A DNA stretch of 64,000 nt from Xenophilus arseniciresistens (GTDB lineage: Bacteria > Pseudomonadota > Gammaproteobacteria > Burkholderiales > Burkholderiaceae_C), in the NCBI RefSeq assembly GCF_028023875.1, contig NZ_JAQIPB010000001.1:186001-250000 (forward strand), given 5' to 3'. Shown in pieces: positions 63,150 through 64,000 of the stretch. Under the pieces are notes generated by a model that did no database searches, had not been told where the DNA came from, and saw only the letters and a list, made by a program, of their open reading frames with translations. Position numbers and translations under genes: made by a program. The first letter of the stretch is position 1. Each line of letters opens with the position of its first letter.

Positions 63150-64000
63150 ATGGAACCCGCACGCACCGCAATGCGAATGACACAGCCCGGCCTGCGGCCG
63201 GTCGGCCCGGTGTGGCAGGCGGCCGCCGTACTGATCGCGCTGGGCGTGCTCGCACCCGTGCTCTCTCTGGCCTGGCTGGCGCTGGGCTCGGATTTCTCGC
63301 ACTGGGCGCACCTGATGCGCCATGTGCTGCCCGACGCCGTGCGCAACACCGCCGTGCTGCTGGGCGGCGTGGGCCTGCTGGTGCTGGTGGTGGGCACGGG
63401 CTGCGCCTGGCTGGTGACGGCCTGCGATTTCCCGGGCCGGCGGGTGCTGCACTGGGCCCTGCTGCTGCCACTGGCCATGCCGGCCTACATCGTGGCTTTT
63501 GCCTATCTCGATCTGCTGCACCCCATCGGCCCGGTGCAGGGTGCGCTGCGCGCGCTGCTGGGCTACGACAGCCCGCGCCAGTGGCGCCTGCCCGACCTGC
63601 GCTCCATGGGCGGTGCCATCTTCGTGCTGGGTTTCGTGCTCTACCCCTACGTCTACATGACGGCGCGCGCCATGTTCATGACCCAGCCCGCACACCTGCT
63701 GGAAGCAGCGCGCACGCTGGGCGAGGGGCGCTGGGGCGCGTTCAGGCGCGTGGCCCTGCCCCTGGCGCGCCCGGCCCTGGCCGTGGGCTTGAGCCTGGCG
63801 CTGCTGGAGACGCTCAACGACATCGGCGCCTCCGAATTCCTGGGCGTGAACACGCTCACGGTGTCGGTCTACACCACCTGGATCACGCGCTCGGACCTGG
63901 CCGGCGCGGCGCAGATCGCCTGCGCCATGCTGGGCATGGTGGTGCTCCTGGTGCTGCTGGAGCGCCACGGCCGGCGCCACCTGCGCTACGGCAGCGCGCA
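63150..64000 (+). CDS. Iron ABC transporter permease (FbpB/FutB type), cut by window end
   Basis: An open frame of 283 codons runs off the window end. Possible starts are ATG 63150, 63171 and 63177, all in frame; I give the first. Hydrophobic segments begin at about residues 20-40 and recur. Family features are WLVTACDFPGRRVLHWALLL, MPAYIVAFAYLDLLHPIGP and the ATPase-contact EAA loop EAARTLGEGRWGAFRRVAL. Iron permeases of this group are usually 520-560 residues with two homologous halves, so about half is present. It follows the iron-binding protein by 52 bp, most of that a REP-like hairpin. Confidence 0.9.
   Translation, partial: MEPARTAMRMTQPGLRPVGPVWQAAAVLIALGVLAPVLSLAWLALGSDFSHWAHLMRHVLPDAVRNTAVLLGGVGLLVLVVGTGCAWLVTACDFPGRRVLHWALLLPLAMPAYIVAFAYLDLLHPIGPVQGALRALLGYDSPRQWRLPDLRSMGGAIFVLGFVLYPYVYMTARAMFMTQPAHLLEAARTLGEGRWGAFRRVALPLARPALAVGLSLALLETLNDIGASEFLGVNTLTVSVYTTWITRSDLAGAAQIACAMLGMVVLLVLLERHGRRHLRYGSA

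Overview
The window is very GC-rich, densely packed chromosomal DNA with many ATGA stop/start overlaps. It carries three Bug-family solute receptors (at 30686, 36069 and 47695) with no TctAB membrane genes beside them, an EttA/RhlE housekeeping pair, and an intergenic hairpin element of a type I associate with Acidovorax and Comamonas relatives. This fits a betaproteobacterium of the order Burkholderiales, most likely family Comamonadaceae. The family call is inference. I see no tRNA, rRNA, insertion sequence, prophage or CRISPR array.

Layout. 1-6.0 kb: end of a lipid-modification operon (DUF1365, cyclopropane fatty acid synthase), a ParB-like protein, a glycine-zipper alpha/beta hydrolase, a DUF411 protein and an LpxR-like outer-membrane lipid A deacylase. 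6.2-15.4 kb: a heavy-metal module with a small DUF4148-like protein, a CusR/CzcR-type regulator and sensor kinase, then TolC-type channel, small His-tagged periplasmic protein, adaptor, RND pump and a second small periplasmic protein. Two near-identical dyads stand before the regulatory and the efflux operons, each 40.5 bp from a candidate -10 box. 15.4-18.1 kb: a visibly lower-GC patch with a BLUF-like protein, a zinc-ribbon protein and a LysR regulator. 18.2-24.1 kb: a branched-chain-amino-acid-type ABC operon with two different binding proteins. 24.3-28.3 kb: DUF4105 protein, lipase-like lipoprotein and tandem universal stress protein, all translationally coupled.

28.3-32.8 kb: LysR regulator diverging from a sulfatase, Bug receptor and P1 peptidase. 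32.9-36.1 kb: membrane TAXI protein coupled to pabB and pabC (4-aminobenzoate for folate). 36.1-39.9 kb: Bug receptor and benzoylformate-decarboxylase-like enzyme with a divergent LysR regulator. 39.9-45.5 kb: GNAT acetyltransferase, ettA, rhlE and an endonuclease/exonuclease/phosphatase-family protein. 45.6-49.9 kb: IclR regulator diverging from acyl-CoA dehydrogenase, Bug receptor and CoA transferase, probably carboxylic acid catabolism. 49.9-57.6 kb: a sugar-acid regulon (enolase-superfamily dehydratase, TRAP transporter, GntR regulator, IlvD/Edd dehydratase, class II aldolase). 57.7-64 kb: small secreted protein, MATE and MFS exporters, MarR regulator, thioesterase, and an iron ABC transporter cut by the window end.

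The main theme is scavenging of organic acids: five uptake systems of four kinds (ABC, TRAP, TAXI-like, Bug), most next to their own regulator and one to three catabolic enzymes. The best-supported non-standard signals are the paired metal-regulator boxes, the REP-like hairpins whose 3' arms sit where ribosome-binding sites should be, the Walker A lysine-to-arginine change in the LivF-type ATPase, and the BLUF-like domain that seems to lack its flavin-contacting residues.
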